Shown here: piece by piece, positions 18,244 to 26,627 of the stretch
How the letters are laid out: each line of letters begins with the position of its first letter
Position numbering within the stretch: the first letter of the stretch is position 1
DNA from: an uncultured Marinobacterium sp.
GTDB taxonomy: Bacteria > Pseudomonadota > Gammaproteobacteria > Pseudomonadales > Balneatricaceae
Length of the DNA stretch: 34,988 bases
Assembly: GCA_947501565.1 (NCBI GenBank)
Contig: CANMWJ010000029.1
Location: 1-34,988, forward strand
Reading direction: 5' to 3'
Position numbers and translations under genes: made by a program
Notes under the pieces: model-generated
Told to the model about the DNA's origin: nothing
Database searches by the model: none
Seen by the model: only the letters and a program-made list of their open reading frames with translations

Positions 18244-20022
18244 TCAGGCGTAGTAATCTACAAGCGAGACGGCTTCTCCATCCACAATCACGGTTTCAGC
18301 TTCTGAAACAGACGCTCCAGAATCACTATCACCGGCAAACGTTTGCTGCCCTTCCTGCTCATCGGAGGGTGAGTCATCCGACTGATCAGAGACCGAAGAT
18401 TCGCCCAGATTCAGCCCCTGCTCCTCCATCATCTCCCGCAAGCGGGGCATGCTTTGTTCGACCGCATCGCGCACAGATGCATGAGGGGAGCTAAAGCTTA
18501 CACTCACCTGATCCTGCCCGACCTGCAGACGCACTTTCAGCGAACCTAGCTCCGGCGGATCCAACTGGATTTCAGCAACCTGATTACCCTGCGCCGTCAT
18601 CACCATAATTCGCTCGCTAAGCGCGTTGCGCCACTGCTGTGATCCGATTGGCCCACGTCCGGCCATCGACATCTGTGCATCGGCAGGAGCCATCCGTGCA
18701 GCGTCCGGGCCAGATAGATTCTGAGGGGTGCCCAGGCTATTTTTTACTTCACTGCTGCCCTGATCTGCGCGGCTCAACGCAGACAGCGCAGCATCCAGAC
18801 CACGTTCGCTACGTGTCCCGTTCAGGTCAGCCGTAGCAGTGTCCATGGTAGCGCCACGTGCCATCCGCAGATCAGTTTGCTCCGGCACAGGCGGTTGCAT
18901 CCCCCCGTTGGTCGGCACTATTCGATCAGATGGATTCAGCGTGCTATTGCGCGCATCTGCTTTGGCATTGTCGCGGCCAGACAGCGATAGTTCGTCCGCT
19001 AACTCCGTCGGCGGGGTTTCAATATCAGCTCCCGCCGCTTGGACAGCAGCCGTTTGCTGCTGAGTTATACGTTGTGCATCCGCTGTTGTTGCCGCTGCGA
19101 CTGAAACCTGCGCTCCCACCTGTGTGGATGTAACGGTTACCACAGCCGCCTTAGCTCCCTCTTGCACTGCTTGGGCATTAACAGCCGCCGTCATATCTGC
19201 AGCGGGAACCGCTTGCACAACTGCAGCAGATTCATTGGATTCATTCGACTGTGCCACCGCCCCGTTGACGGCAGCATCAGGCGCTATGGATTCAGCAGAT
19301 GCGGCCGGCGTAGCGGCTAGATGTGCTGCGGCCACGGCCCCAGGTAGCGACACAGTGTCCGTAGCTGCAGCCGAGCCCTCAATAGTCAAATTATTGACGG
19401 GATTATTTAAAGCCGTGTCAGGCGCGCGATCATAAGCGCCCAACGGCATCGATGGATCTGTTGGTACAGGGGCCACAGCGCCCTGCAGCTGCTCGCGCAA
19501 TGCGTCCGGAAGAATCGATTCTCCACGCCCCGACGCCAGATCCTGCATCAGGGCCACCACCTCAGCTGGCTGCGTATCCAGCGCAGTGTTAACCGGCACA
19601 GCGCCATCCCACTGGCGGCGGATGATAACACCGGGTGCCATTTCATCATTGCCAGTTTCAGCCGCACCGTTCAGATCAGTCACCATCATCTGCAGCGCTT
19701 TCTGGCCTGACGCCAACTGCGCCTCTGTTTGTGCAACGCCCAACGAGACCGCCTCCACGTCCGTTGGCAGATCACCTTTTAGCTCATCACGCACATTGGC
19801 TACGTCGGCGGGCAACAATACACCTTCAGGCGGCAAAGACTGGCCGCCCTCACCTTCAGCAACAAGGCTGGTATCAACCGCATGGGAGTCCAGAACAGCG
19901 CCAAACGGCATAACGCCCCCTGGGGCCGCTGCCTGCGGAGAGCCCGTAGCTACGGGCGCTGCAGTTGCACCCGGCGTCAGTGAAAGCATTGAGGAGACCG
20001 CACCGGCCAGCTGGTCATTCAT
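18244..20022 (-). CDS. fliK: Flagellar hook-length control protein FliK
   Basis: A 592-residue FliK. The N-terminal two thirds are low-complexity, rich in Ala, Val, Thr and Gln, which fits the molecular-ruler region. The C-terminal Flg_hook domain (about 455-560) has the family core AEIQLDPPELGSLKVRLQ followed by SVSFSSPHASVRDAVEQSMPRLREMM. FliK is secreted during hook growth and triggers the FlhB switch. The ATG has an AGGAG site six bases upstream, and a sigma-54-type promoter lies just before it at the end of fliJ. Confidence 0.94.
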   Translation of the reverse strand: MNDQLAGAVSSMLSLTPGATAAPVATGSPQAAAPGGVMPFGAVLDSHAVDTSLVAEGEGGQSLPPEGVLLPADVANVRDELKGDLPTDVEAVSLGVAQTEAQLASGQKALQMMVTDLNGAAETGNDEMAPGVIIRRQWDGAVPVNTALDTQPAEVVALMQDLASGRGESILPDALREQLQGAVAPVPTDPSMPLGAYDRAPDTALNNPVNNLTIEGSAAATDTVSLPGAVAAAHLAATPAASAESIAPDAAVNGAVAQSNESNESAAVVQAVPAADMTAAVNAQAVQEGAKAAVVTVTSTQVGAQVSVAAATTADAQRITQQQTAAVQAAGADIETPPTELADELSLSGRDNAKADARNSTLNPSDRIVPTNGGMQPPVPEQTDLRMARGATMDTATADLNGTRSERGLDAALSALSRADQGSSEVKNSLGTPQNLSGPDAARMAPADAQMSMAGRGPIGSQQWRNALSERIMVMTAQGNQVAEIQLDPPELGSLKVRLQVGQDQVSVSFSSPHASVRDAVEQSMPRLREMMEEQGLNLGESSVSDQSDDSPSDEQEGQQTFAGDSDSGASVSEAETVIVDGEAVSLVDYYA

Positions 20023-20072
20023 TCTTAACTCCTGTTAAAGGACGAATCTGAAGTTACTACCAGCTAAGAATC

Positions 20073-20088
20073 AGCAAAAATGGGGCCA
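20073..20088 (-). promoter_or_regulatory. Sigma-54 (RpoN) promoter upstream of fliK
   Basis: On the minus strand the sequence is TGGCCCC, four bases, TTGCT, with the -24 GG and -12 GC at the exact 10-base spacing. It matches TGGC and TTGCT of the consensus. It sits three bases beyond the fliJ stop and about 50 bases before the fliK ATG, predicting a start near 20061. This makes fliK the head of a transcription unit separate from fliE-to-fliJ. Confidence 0.78.
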
Positions 20089-20091
20089 AGG

Positions 20092-20535
20092 TTAGATAAA
20101 GTTTGTACGCACCCGCTGGGAGCGCTCATCCAGCTGCTGCTGAAGCTTTTTGTCTTCAGCCATACGTTCCTGATCCCGCGCCTTTTCGACCAGCTTATCC
20201 ATCGCGGTAACCTGACCGTAACACTGGGTCCAGTGACGTTCGACGATCTGTAGTTCGTTCTCATTCATCTGCAGCGCACGACGTTGCTGCTCCAGCGCAC
20301 CTGAGATTTTGGTGATAAAGGATTGGTAAACTTGCAACTGAGCGATACCCAAGCCCTGTCGGCCCGCCGCTTCAAATTGTGCCTGATAATCCCGGACAAA
20401 ACTTTCCAGTTGCTCTATCTGCTGTTTATCCTGCGCCACGCGGGCACGACTGGCAGCCAGTAACTGATCGGCCTGCTTACGTTTACGCTCAGCAAGATCC
20501 AGCACCACCGAAAGTCGCTCGGAACGTTTAGCCAT
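20092..20535 (-). CDS. fliJ: Flagellar export chaperone/stalk protein FliJ
   Basis: A 147-residue, highly charged and almost wholly helical protein (ERKRKQADQLLAASRARVAQ, then ALEQQRRALQMNENELQ), the two-helix coiled coil of FliJ. FliJ inserts in the centre of the FliI ATPase hexamer and links it to FlhA. Sequence in this family is poorly conserved, so position (3 bases after fliI) supports the call as much as the coiled coil does. Confidence 0.92.
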   Translation of the reverse strand: MAKRSERLSVVLDLAERKRKQADQLLAASRARVAQDKQQIEQLESFVRDYQAQFEAAGRQGLGIAQLQVYQSFITKISGALEQQRRALQMNENELQIVERHWTQCYGQVTAMDKLVEKARDQERMAEDKKLQQQLDERSQRVRTNFI

Positions 20536-20538
20536 CGA

Positions 20539-21897
20539 TTACACCGTGGCCGATTGCCCACCTTGATTGGGCATCGGCATCAACACCATCATCAGCTGTT
20601 GCACCGATGTCGGCAGATTGTGGGGCTCGACCATCTCCTGACAGAGCATGGCATTCATCGCAGGCATCCGCTGCATGGCAAAGTCGGTATCCGGATCGCT
20701 GCCTCTGACGTATGCCCCAACGGAGATCAGGTCTTCGTTTTGACGATATTTGGAGTATAGCTGCTTGAAACGCAGGGCACTTTTCAGGTGATCCTGCGCA
20801 ATAATCTGTGGCATGGCACGACTGATGGAGGCTTCAATATCGATCGCAGGGTAGTGCCCTTGCTCGGCCAGACGACGCGAGAGCACCACGTGCCCATCAA
20901 GAATCGCACGCGCGGAATCAGCAACGGGATCCTGCTGATCATCACCTTCAGTCAACACCGTATAGAATGCGGTTATAGAGCCTTCGCCCGGCAAGCCGTT
21001 ACCCGCACGTTCTACCAGCTTCGGAAGCTTGGCAAACACGGAAGGCGGATAACCCTTGGTTGCAGGTGGTTCGCCAACAGCCAGCGCGATCTCACGTTGC
21101 GCTTGTGCGTATCGTGTCAGAGAATCCATCAGCAGCAGTACATTTTTACCCTGATCGCGGTAGTACTCGGCGATACGCGTGGTCAACTGTGCCGCACGCA
21201 GACGCATCAGGGGTGAATCATCCGCCGGTGATGCCACCACGACTGAGCGCTTGAGCCCCTCTTCACCGAGGCTTTGCTCGATAAACTCTTTTACCTCACG
21301 ACCACGCTCGCCGATCAACCCCACCACAACGATCTCTGCTTCGGTAAAGCGTGTCATCATTCCCAGCAACACCGACTTACCCACACCACTCCCGGCAAAG
21401 AGGCCAAGACGCTGGCCGCGACCAACCGTCAACAGCGAGTTGATTGCACGAATGCCAACGTCGAGGGTTTCGTGGATAGGATCACGTGCCAGCGGGTTGA
21501 TGATATCGCCCGCCAGCGTTACCTCTTCCTGCGTATTCAGTTCGCCGCGACCGTCGATCGGTTTGCCGATACCGTTCAGCACACGTCCCAGCAGCTCAAA
21601 GCCAACCGGTACGTTGCCGGAATCCTGTAGCGGGTACACTTTGGCACCCTGGCGTAAACCCTCGATAGGATATAACGGCATCAGGTAGAGACGGTCACCG
21701 GAAAACCCTACAACCTCCGCTTCTACCTCGGACTTATCGGCCATCACAATGCGACAGCAGTCGCCCACCGCAGCCTGAATACCAACGGCCTCCAGGGTCA
21801 GGCCAATCATGCGGGTAATATAACCTTCGACCTGCGGCGCTTTGCGCTGCAGTGGCGCTTGCTCGCATTGAGCAAGTCGCGAGATCAGACGTGACAT
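20539..21897 (-). CDS. fliI: Flagellum-specific export ATPase FliI
   Basis: A 452-residue F1-beta-like ATPase. The Walker A motif AGSGVGKS is at residues 168-175, [15 protein letters not shown] follows, and the Walker B region is [43 protein letters not shown] is the family signature. It energises unfolding and delivery of substrates to the export gate. The start overlaps the fliH stop by one base (TGATG). Its usual partners FliH and FliJ flank it. Confidence 0.98.
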   Translation of the reverse strand: MSRLISRLAQCEQAPLQRKAPQVEGYITRMIGLTLEAVGIQAAVGDCCRIVMADKSEVEAEVVGFSGDRLYLMPLYPIEGLRQGAKVYPLQDSGNVPVGFELLGRVLNGIGKPIDGRGELNTQEEVTLAGDIINPLARDPIHETLDVGIRAINSLLTVGRGQRLGLFAGSGVGKSVLLGMMTRFTEAEIVVVGLIGERGREVKEFIEQSLGEEGLKRSVVVASPADDSPLMRLRAAQLTTRIAEYYRDQGKNVLLLMDSLTRYAQAQREIALAVGEPPATKGYPPSVFAKLPKLVERAGNGLPGEGSITAFYTVLTEGDDQQDPVADSARAILDGHVVLSRRLAEQGHYPAIDIEASISRAMPQIIAQDHLKSALRFKQLYSKYRQNEDLISVGAYVRGSDPDTDFAMQRMPAMNAMLCQEMVEPHNLPTSVQQLMMVLMPMPNQGGQSATV

Positions 21898-22703
21898 CAG
21901 CCGCCGTCACCGGCAGGCGAGGAAAGGGAGGTAAACAGCTGTTTGGCTAAGTCATCAAACTGAGCCTGAACGTCGGACACGACCAGTGAATTGCTGGACT
22001 GCAACTGGAAGCTGCCGGGAAAAACCGCGGCATCGGCTACGACCGATACGGGTTTGGAGAAATGGCCTGGAAGTGCTTCCAGATGAGCCTGGTCCGCTGG
22101 CGAGACGGTCAGCTTAAGCTCTCCGCCGCCTTGCGGCAGCTGATCGATAGCCTGCTGCACGGCATTTTGAATAAGTTCTGGCCGTGTCTTTAGTTCGGCG
22201 TCCACTACCGCCTTGGCCAGCTTAATCACCAACGAGGAGACCAATCCCTCAAGTTCTGCCTCCTGCCGCGCCAACGGTTGCTCCAGTGCCTGAAGCATCT
22301 GGGCCAGATTAGCAACAGCCTGATCTATCTCGGCCTGGCCCTGCTCACGCGCTTCCTGAAAACCACGTTCACGACCTTCAGCCAGACCTTTTTCCAGACC
22401 TTCCGGGTGACCTTTCTCCCGACCCTCGACAAGACCCTGTAACAGCCCCTCCTGATAGGCAGCCTCACGGATCTCCTCGGCTTCAGAAACGGTGACCACG
22501 TCAGCTTCAGGTGCTTCGGGCCGCATCGCAAGCCCAACCTCTGCGGGCTTAGAGTTGACCAATGCCGCGGTCAGGGATTCCGGCTCACGCTTACGCTCGA
22601 GCGCGACGATATGGCTACCGGTAACCTCAGGCAGCTCCCAAGGTACCGCCTGTGCTTTAACACCTGCAGGCAAACGGGCTGAGTTGTGCTTATCCGGGTT
22701 CAT
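21897..22703 (-). CDS. fliH: Flagellar export ATPase regulator FliH
   Basis: A 268-residue FliH. Residues 86-114 carry a glycine at every fourth position (eight in a row), then Ala118 and Gly122, the GxxxG repeat typical of FliH. The C-terminal domain (about 140-260) has [20 protein letters not shown] and the FliH/V-ATPase E-subunit-like fold region. It holds FliI in check and ties it to FliN. It lies 7 bases after fliG and is coupled to fliI. Confidence 0.95.
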   Translation of the reverse strand: MNPDKHNSARLPAGVKAQAVPWELPEVTGSHIVALERKREPESLTAALVNSKPAEVGLAMRPEAPEADVVTVSEAEEIREAAYQEGLLQGLVEGREKGHPEGLEKGLAEGRERGFQEAREQGQAEIDQAVANLAQMLQALEQPLARQEAELEGLVSSLVIKLAKAVVDAELKTRPELIQNAVQQAIDQLPQGGGELKLTVSPADQAHLEALPGHFSKPVSVVADAAVFPGSFQLQSSNSLVVSDVQAQFDDLAKQLFTSLSSPAGDGG

Positions 22704-22710
22704 AGGCAGA

Positions 22711-23739
22711 TCAGATCATCTCATCGCCGCCACCGCCGAGGATAATCTCACCCTCATCGGCCAGACGACGGGCCACAGCCAGCACATCACGCTGCGCATC
22801 TTCAACTTCACTGACACGCACCGGACCTTTGGCTTCAAGGTCGTCACGCAACAGCTCTGCAGCACGCTTGGACATATTGCGGAATATTTTTTCCTGCAGG
22901 CTGGTATCAGCACCTTTCAGGGCAAGAATCAGGACATCGGTAGACACTTCACGCAGGATCGCCTGAATACCACGATCGTCCACATCAGCCAGGTTATCGA
23001 AGACAAACATCATATCGGAGATCTTATTCGCCATGATCTCATCAGCTTCCTTGATGCCGTCCATCACCTCCGCCTCGATATTACTATCGATGAAGTTCAT
23101 GATTCCGGCAGCCGCTTCGATACCGCCCAGGTTAGAAACAGAGTTCGCGCCGCTACCGCCGGAGAATTGACGTTCGAGAATATCGTTCAGTTCCTGCAGA
23201 GCAACCGGCTGGATACTATCCAACGAGGCAACACGCATCACCACATCCAGGCGCACCTTCTCATCAAAGTAGGACAACACCGCTGCGGCTACATCCGGCT
23301 CAAGATAAGAAACGATAACCGCCTGAATCTGCGGGTGCTCATAATGGATGATCTCAGCGATCTGGCGAGGCTCCATCCAACGCAGCGTATCCAGGCCCGA
23401 GGTATTCTTACTGATCAGGATACGGTCGAGCAGTGTTTTAGCTTTCTCTTCACCCAACGCCTCGTTGAGCATGGCGCGGATATAGACATCGTTGTTGATA
23501 CCGATGCCGGTCTGATCACTGACCACCCCCATGAAATCAGCAATCACCGATTCCACCTTACTTTGGGGAATATTATCCAACGCAGCCATCGCCTGGCCGA
23601 TCTGTTGAACCTGTTTGGGTCCCAGATGTTTGAGGATCTCAGCCGCGTCAGATTCACCCAGGCTGATAAGCAGCACCGCTGCTTTATCCATATTGCTGAG
23701 TTCTTCGCCGCCGGCGTTCGCTTTTTCCTCGTCACTCAT
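22711..23739 (-). CDS. fliG: Flagellar motor switch protein FliG
   Basis: A 342-residue FliG. The N-domain (about 10-105; KAAVLLISLGESDAAEILKHLGP) binds FliF. The middle domain (about 115-195; DRILISKNTSGLDTLRWMEPRQIAEIIHYEHPQ) carries the EHPQ motif for FliM. The C-domain holds the charged torque helix (VDDRGIQAILREV, RMSKRAAELLRDDLEA-like). The ATG at 23737-23739 overlaps the end of fliF by 8 bases and gives the usual length. A TTG three codons upstream (23746-23748) is possible but would add only three residues. Confidence 0.97.
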   Translation of the reverse strand: MSDEEKANAGGEELSNMDKAAVLLISLGESDAAEILKHLGPKQVQQIGQAMAALDNIPQSKVESVIADFMGVVSDQTGIGINNDVYIRAMLNEALGEEKAKTLLDRILISKNTSGLDTLRWMEPRQIAEIIHYEHPQIQAVIVSYLEPDVAAAVLSYFDEKVRLDVVMRVASLDSIQPVALQELNDILERQFSGGSGANSVSNLGGIEAAAGIMNFIDSNIEAEVMDGIKEADEIMANKISDMMFVFDNLADVDDRGIQAILREVSTDVLILALKGADTSLQEKIFRNMSKRAAELLRDDLEAKGPVRVSEVEDAQRDVLAVARRLADEGEIILGGGGDEMI

Positions 23740-25411
23740 CTTCTGCAATCCACTGTCTTACCGCCTGCGCTACACGAGCAGGGTCTTCGGCCACCATACT
23801 ACGGATCGCGTTGACCTGATAATCAAAGCTTTCACTTGGCGATGGCAGTAACTCATCATCGGCACCAAACGTAACCTGATCAGCCGCCATACCCGCGGCG
23901 TCCAGCCCTTCCAGCTCAGCGGCAACATCACCGGCAGCGCCTAATCCAGCCACACCGGCAGATGCACCGGAATCAGCCAGGTTACGTAATATCGGGCGCA
24001 AAATACCAAACACCAGCATCAGCACAAAGAGCGCTGCCAGCACTTGTTTCACAATGTCCCAAACCCACTCCTGCTGCCAGATCGGCGTCTCTTCCATCGC
24101 CATCTTTTCTGCGGCAACAAACGGGGAGTTGATAACGTTTACACTGTCACCGCGACGCGCTGAAAATCCAACAGCATCCTGCACCAGAATGCGTAAACGC
24201 GCCAGTTCAGCTTCGGTCCACGGGGTGCGCGTCGGGGTACCCGATGCTGCGTCTAAACCTGCGATATCATCGACCACCACCGCGACACTCAGGCGACGTA
24301 CGCGTCCCATCTGATGTTTGGTGTAACTAATGGTGCGGTCCAGCTCAAAATTACGTGTCGCCTGATTACGGCTACTGCCCGGCTGCTGTGCCTGATTACG
24401 CCCAATAACTCCCTCACCACGCGCCTCTTCCGGCACTGCAGTCGGACCCGGCGGCTGATTGGACAGCGCCCCCGGTATGCCCATTGCGGCCAGCGCACCC
24501 ACCCGGGTCTCTTCGCTGGTTTGTTCACTACGCAATGATGGAATATCCGGGTTAAAGATTTCGTCGGTCTGCTCAACTTCGGTGAAGTCGATATCCGCCG
24601 AAACCTCTGCACGGAAACGATCGGCACCAACCACCGGCAACAGGATACTGTTCACCCGGTTAAGCATGCGTTCTTCGATTTTTTGTGTGTACTCCAGCTG
24701 TTTGGCAGCCATCACCGCATCTACGTCAACCTCCCGACTATTCAGTAAGCGACCACGCTGGTCCACGACGGTGACATCTTTGAACTTCAATTCCGGGATA
24801 CTGGACGCGACCAGATTGGCAATCGCCGCTACCTGATCCCGCTCCAGTTTACGGCCAGCAAATAGTTCGAGGAATACCGATGCAGAGGGTTTGCGGTCGT
24901 CGCGGATAAATACGGAGTCTTTGGGAATTGCCAGGTGTACTCGTGCATTACGCACCGCGATCATGCTTGAGATGGTACGAGACAACTCACCCTCTAAACC
25001 ACGACGGTAGCGGGTAGTCTCCATAAACTGACTGCTACCTATCCCCTGGTCTTTATCCAGCAACTCAAAACCAATGGTTTTATCTGCGGTAAAACCTTCC
25101 GCTGCAAGTTTCAGGCGGGCTTGATGAACATGTTCCTGCGGTACCAGAATGGCACGCCCATCAGAGTCAAATTTGTAAGGAACGTTATATAGCCGTAACT
25201 GCTCGATCACCTGGTTCGCATCAGCGTATCCGAGGTTGCTGAACAGCACGCGGTAATCCGGCGTTTGCGACCATAGAACCACCGCAAAACCGATAGCAAT
25301 AGACGCAGCAAGACCTACCATCAGACCGATCTGACGGAAGATACTGAGGCGATTGAAGCCCAGTACGCTGCTGCCTTTATCCATACCCGCTAGGGAAGTG
25401 CTATCTGCCAT
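23732..25411 (-). CDS. fliF: Flagellar MS-ring protein FliF
   Basis: A 559-residue FliF. A membrane helix lies at about 27-47. The YscJ/FliF ring domains span about 48-220, with LFSNLGYADANQVIEQL and VRNARVHLAIPKDSVF as signatures. Large periplasmic ring and beta-collar parts follow, then a second helix at about 450-470. The C-terminal cytoplasmic tail (VNAIRSMVAEDPARVAQAVRQW) binds FliG. It is the scaffold for basal-body assembly. No strong ribosome site is visible; a 6-base palindrome (ATTTTG/CAAAAT) lies just before the ATG. Confidence 0.97.
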   Translation of the reverse strand: MADSTSLAGMDKGSSVLGFNRLSIFRQIGLMVGLAASIAIGFAVVLWSQTPDYRVLFSNLGYADANQVIEQLRLYNVPYKFDSDGRAILVPQEHVHQARLKLAAEGFTADKTIGFELLDKDQGIGSSQFMETTRYRRGLEGELSRTISSMIAVRNARVHLAIPKDSVFIRDDRKPSASVFLELFAGRKLERDQVAAIANLVASSIPELKFKDVTVVDQRGRLLNSREVDVDAVMAAKQLEYTQKIEERMLNRVNSILLPVVGADRFRAEVSADIDFTEVEQTDEIFNPDIPSLRSEQTSEETRVGALAAMGIPGALSNQPPGPTAVPEEARGEGVIGRNQAQQPGSSRNQATRNFELDRTISYTKHQMGRVRRLSVAVVVDDIAGLDAASGTPTRTPWTEAELARLRILVQDAVGFSARRGDSVNVINSPFVAAEKMAMEETPIWQQEWVWDIVKQVLAALFVLMLVFGILRPILRNLADSGASAGVAGLGAAGDVAAELEGLDAAGMAADQVTFGADDELLPSPSESFDYQVNAIRSMVAEDPARVAQAVRQWIAEDE

Positions 25412-25461
25412 CTATTTTGCTGCCAAAATCCCAGGTTGCTCTACTGCTCTACGCCTACCGA

Positions 25462-25806
25462 TCAGATAGGCATCTTCGAAATATCTTCGTACGCCGTCAC
25501 CAGACGGTTACGTACTTGCGTCAAAGCCTCAAAAGACACCGAGGCCTTTTGCGCGGCAATCATTACCTGCGGGAGATCGACGGTTGTGTCGCCCTTTTCG
25601 TACGCCGTCGCCAGATTTTTGGCGGTCGCCTGCGTTTCATTCACGCTATCCACAGCATTCTTCAACAGGTCGCCAAACCCTGTGCGGTCCGTTCGCAGCT
25701 CCGGTTGTGCTTGAGCAACCGGTGAAATACCGGCACCTTCCTGCACTTGTGACTGAATAGAACGCATCTGCATCAGAACACTGTTGATATCAGCTCGCTC
25801 AACCAT
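25462..25806 (-). CDS. fliE: Flagellar hook-basal body protein FliE
   Basis: A 114-residue FliE. It has the family signature near the middle (FGDLLKNAVDSVNETQATAKNLATAYEKG) and the C-terminal VMIAAQKASVSFEALTQVRNRLVTAYEDISKM. FliE joins the MS ring to the rod and is exported early. I chose the ATG at 25804-25806, with a GGAG site seven bases upstream, over the GTG one codon earlier. It is the first gene of the fliE-to-fliJ unit; in Pseudomonas fleSR lies upstream, but here unrelated genes do. Confidence 0.95.
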   Translation of the reverse strand: MVERADINSVLMQMRSIQSQVQEGAGISPVAQAQPELRTDRTGFGDLLKNAVDSVNETQATAKNLATAYEKGDTTVDLPQVMIAAQKASVSFEALTQVRNRLVTAYEDISKMPI

Positions 25807-25837
25807 CACTTTCTCCGCTCATCGGCAATTTATTGAC

Positions 25838-25865
25838 ATTATAGGTAACAGGAACACAGCTTCAA
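25838..25865 (-). promoter_or_regulatory. Sigma-70-like promoter candidate upstream of fliE
   Basis: The minus strand reads TTGAAG, 16 bases, then a perfect TATAAT. Transcription would begin near 25831, about 25 bases before the fliE ATG. The -10 is perfect, the -35 matches four of six bases and the spacing is one short of ideal. It may act instead of, or together with, the sigma-54-like element at 25936-25951. Confidence 0.45.
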
Positions 25866-25935
25866 CACACACACTCCAATTAATGACAAATAATTGGCAC
25901 AAACAGCTGTTTAAAAGTGTGTTCAAGTATATAAA

Positions 25936-25951
25936 TGCAAAAAGCGGACCA
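25936..25951 (-). promoter_or_regulatory. Sigma-54-like element overlapping a terminator, upstream of fliE
   Basis: On the minus strand the sequence is TGGTCCG, four bases, TTGCA, with GG and GC at the exact 10-base spacing. The only core mismatch is T for C after the GG. It is built from the second arm and T-tract of the terminator hairpin at 25939-25964. The predicted start is near 25925, giving a leader of about 120 bases before fliE. Confidence 0.45.
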
Positions 25952-25964
25952 AGGTCCGCTTTTT
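25939..25964. terminator. Intrinsic terminator after the exonuclease gene (bidirectional)
   Basis: A perfect palindrome: five A, GCGGACC, a central AA, GGTCCGC, five T. Each strand thus has a GC-rich hairpin followed by a T run. It lies 30 bases past the stop of the minus-strand exonuclease gene and separates the acetate-type module from the flagellar cluster. Confidence 0.9.
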
Positions 25965-25994
25965 AATGGAGAGAGATTCTGAATCTGCTAAGGA

Positions 25995-26624
25995 CTAGCA
26001 GTTTACAGCAGGTGGCTCACCATGCTTCAGACGCACGTACATCAATGCCACGGTGATAGCATCACCCAGCGCTGTATGGCGCTCCAGCATCGGTATGTCC
26101 AGCGACTTCGAGATCGTATCGAAACGCAGATCGATGTTTCCGCCAACCGAACGCCACTTAATGATGTCGTGGTAAACGTGAGACAGCTCAACCGCCTTAT
26201 TCGGCAAACTAAAACCGTATTTAGGGCGGATAAACTTATCCAGCATACGGATATCGTAGTTCACGTAGTAACCGAGGATCGGACGGTTACCTACAAACTC
26301 GATCACCTGTTCCAGCGCATCCTCAAGCTCAATACCCTCAGTCAGATCACTGGCACGGATTTTATGGATCTTAATTGAATCACCCGTCAGTGATTCAGGC
26401 GCTTTCAGCTTGATATCCAGGCGGTCACTGGTAATGACGCGGTTACCTTTGATGCGCACCGCACCGATCGACAGGATTTCACCCTGCTTCACATCCAGGC
26501 TGGTAGTTTCACAATCCAGTGATACCACTTCATCCCCCTCGTAGTTTTCGAAGAGGTGCGCGTATGGACCGGCTTTGTGATCGTAACGTTCTTTGATACG
26601 TCGTATTGATCTTGGGATGATCAT
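25995..26624 (-). CDS. DEDDh-family 3'-5' exonuclease (DnaQ/PolC-epsilon-like)
   Basis: A 209-residue DnaQ-fold exonuclease with a complete DEDDh set: Asp37 and Glu39 in SLDCETTSLD, Asp124 in GYYVNYDIRML, and His183/Asp188 in ERHTALGDA. Length and motifs fit a stand-alone epsilon-like exonuclease that removes nucleotides from the 3' end of DNA or RNA using two metal ions. It starts 3 bases after the DUF294/CBS gene, so the two are co-translated. Relatives are often annotated as DNA polymerase III epsilon, but the position outside any replication locus and the pairing with a nucleotidyltransferase-like protein suggest another role, not known to me. Confidence 0.87.
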   Translation of the reverse strand: MIIPRSIRRIKERYDHKAGPYAHLFENYEGDEVVSLDCETTSLDVKQGEILSIGAVRIKGNRVITSDRLDIKLKAPESLTGDSIKIHKIRASDLTEGIELEDALEQVIEFVGNRPILGYYVNYDIRMLDKFIRPKYGFSLPNKAVELSHVYHDIIKWRSVGGNIDLRFDTISKSLDIPMLERHTALGDAITVALMYVRLKHGEPPAVNC

Positions 26625-26627
26625 GGC

